A stretch of DNA of 6,404 nucleotides from Legionellaceae bacterium (lineage in GTDB: Bacteria; Pseudomonadota; Gammaproteobacteria; Legionellales; Legionellaceae), in assembly GCA_947504795.1 (NCBI GenBank), contig CANNJG010000108.1, forward strand, positions 1-6,404, given 5' to 3'. Below the pieces are notes generated by a model. That model was not told the DNA's origin and did not search any database. It saw only the letters and a list, made by a program, of their open reading frames with translations. A program made the translations under genes and the position numbers. Positions 5,802-6,404 of the stretch are shown here, in pieces. The number at the start of each line of letters is the position of its first letter. Position 1 is the first letter of the stretch.

Positions 5802-6404
5802 CGACCTGGTAATTTGGGGCTTGTTTAGTCAAGCTGACATCATGTACGTGTGACTCACGAATCCCTGCGGATGTTACTTGTACGAATTGCGCACGTTTAT
5901 GCAACTCTGCGATGGTGGGCGACCCGGTGTATCCCATGCAGGAACGCAATCCACCTAATAATTGATGAATGATAGCATGAATAGGACCTTTATAAGGCAC
6001 GCGACCTTCCACACCTTCTGGTACTAACTTATCCATACCTAATTTGGAATCTTGAAAATAGCGGTCGCTGGAGCCTTGCGCCTGTGACATCGCCCCTAAC
6101 GATCCCATCCCACGATAACCTTTAAACGTTCTGCCTTGGTACAATTCAATTTCACCTGGCGATTCTTCAGTACCCGCAAACATTGAACCTAACATAACCG
6201 TATCCGCACCTGCGGCTAAGGCTTTGCATACATCACCAGAAAAACGGATACCCCCATCAGCAATAACCGGCACTTGACCTTTCACAGCTGCCACTACATT
6301 CGCAATAGCCGTAATTTGCGGAACACCAACGCCCGTCACCACGCGTGTGGTACAAATGGATCCAGGACCTATACCTACTTTGACAGCATCGGCGCCAGCT
6401 TTCA
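5782..6404 (-). CDS. guaB: IMP dehydrogenase, C-terminal 206 residues (gene runs off the right edge)
   Basis: NAD-dependent oxidation of IMP to XMP, the rate-limiting step toward GMP and the direct supplier of GuaA. Seen: the frame is open to the window edge and begins KAGADAVKVG, followed by the catalytic loop GPGSICTTR with the nucleophilic Cys (17th residue in the window), the IMP-phosphate site ADGGIRFSGD and GSMFAGTEESPGE, GYRGMGSLGAM, the mobile-flap Arg-Tyr dyad in SSDRYFQ, and the C-terminal GGLRSCMGYTG and ESHVHDV. The match to E. coli GuaB is continuous. A GTG at 6342 is only an internal codon, because the catalytic loop lies upstream of it. About 280 N-terminal residues, including the CBS domains if present, are outside. 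The tail APNYQVDESGGF is slightly longer than E. coli's, and the last codons carry the guaA ribosome site. Confidence 0.97.
   Translation of the reverse strand, partial: KAGADAVKVGIGPGSICTTRVVTGVGVPQITAIANVVAAVKGQVPVIADGGIRFSGDVCKALAAGADTVMLGSMFAGTEESPGEIELYQGRTFKGYRGMGSLGAMSQAQGSSDRYFQDSKLGMDKLVPEGVEGRVPYKGPIHAIIHQLLGGLRSCMGYTGSPTIAELHKRAQFVQVTSAGIRESHVHDVSLTKQAPNYQVDESGGF
5789..5793 (-). promoter_or_regulatory. Strong Shine-Dalgarno near the guaA start, inside the end of guaB
   Basis: GGAGG on the minus strand, a few bases before the guaB stop codon (5784-5782). It lies downstream of the conventional guaA ATG (5801) and 8 nt upstream of an in-frame ATT (5780-5778). The same GGAGG and 8-nt spacing is found before adc. 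It is therefore likely to be the working guaA ribosome site, which would make the start codon AUU. Confidence 0.55.

Noticed and set aside
5782..6342. A separate short guaB gene starting at GTG 6342
   Set aside because: The same frame continues to the window edge and encodes the essential catalytic-cysteine loop GPGSICTTR upstream of that GTG, so it is a cut-off full-length gene.

Overview
This window is a compact stretch of bacterial chromosome in which every recognisable gene lies on the minus strand, so transcription runs from the right end (6404) to the left end (1). The order in that direction is guaB (3' part only), guaA, bioF, bioH, bioD, a patatin-like phospholipase gene, and an acetoacetate decarboxylase gene (5' part only). 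The protein sequences look gammaproteobacterial: GuaB, GuaA, BioH and BioF can be followed motif by motif against my memory of the E. coli proteins, and BioH is the methyl esterase type common in gammaproteobacteria. Moderate GC, very tight gene packing and a patatin/ketone-body pair that recalls the Legionella bdhA-patD operon suggest a Legionellales-like organism. That placement is inference only.

Right block (about 1719-6404): the last two steps of GMP synthesis (IMP dehydrogenase, then GMP synthetase) run directly into three biotin genes (bioF, bioH, bioD). The junctions are very tight. guaB and guaA overlap by 20 nt, or are 1 nt apart if an in-frame ATT is the real guaA start. guaA/bioF and bioF/bioH each overlap by 4 nt as ATGA, and bioH/bioD are about 10 nt apart. 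This looks like one polycistronic unit. bioC, which normally lies between bioH and bioD in bioBFHCD clusters, is absent, as are bioB and bioA. A GC-rich stem-loop followed by a T-rich stretch overlaps the end of bioD and may end this transcript.

Left block (1 to about 1722): after a 60-base gap holding a weak promoter candidate comes a patatin-like hydrolase with a DUF3734-type C-terminus, then acetoacetate decarboxylase. The two genes overlap by 8 nt, and the decarboxylase ribosome binding site lies inside the end of the patatin gene. The pair suggests lipid or polyhydroxybutyrate/ketone-body turnover, converting acetoacetate to acetone and CO2.

I saw no RNA genes, mobile elements, CRISPR arrays or long repeats, and no gene-free stretch above 60 bases. 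Most of the window is ordinary metabolism. The points most worth a second look are the possible AUU start of guaA, the guaBA-bioFHD arrangement without bioC, and the shortened, rewritten C-terminus of BioD that coincides with the putative terminator.
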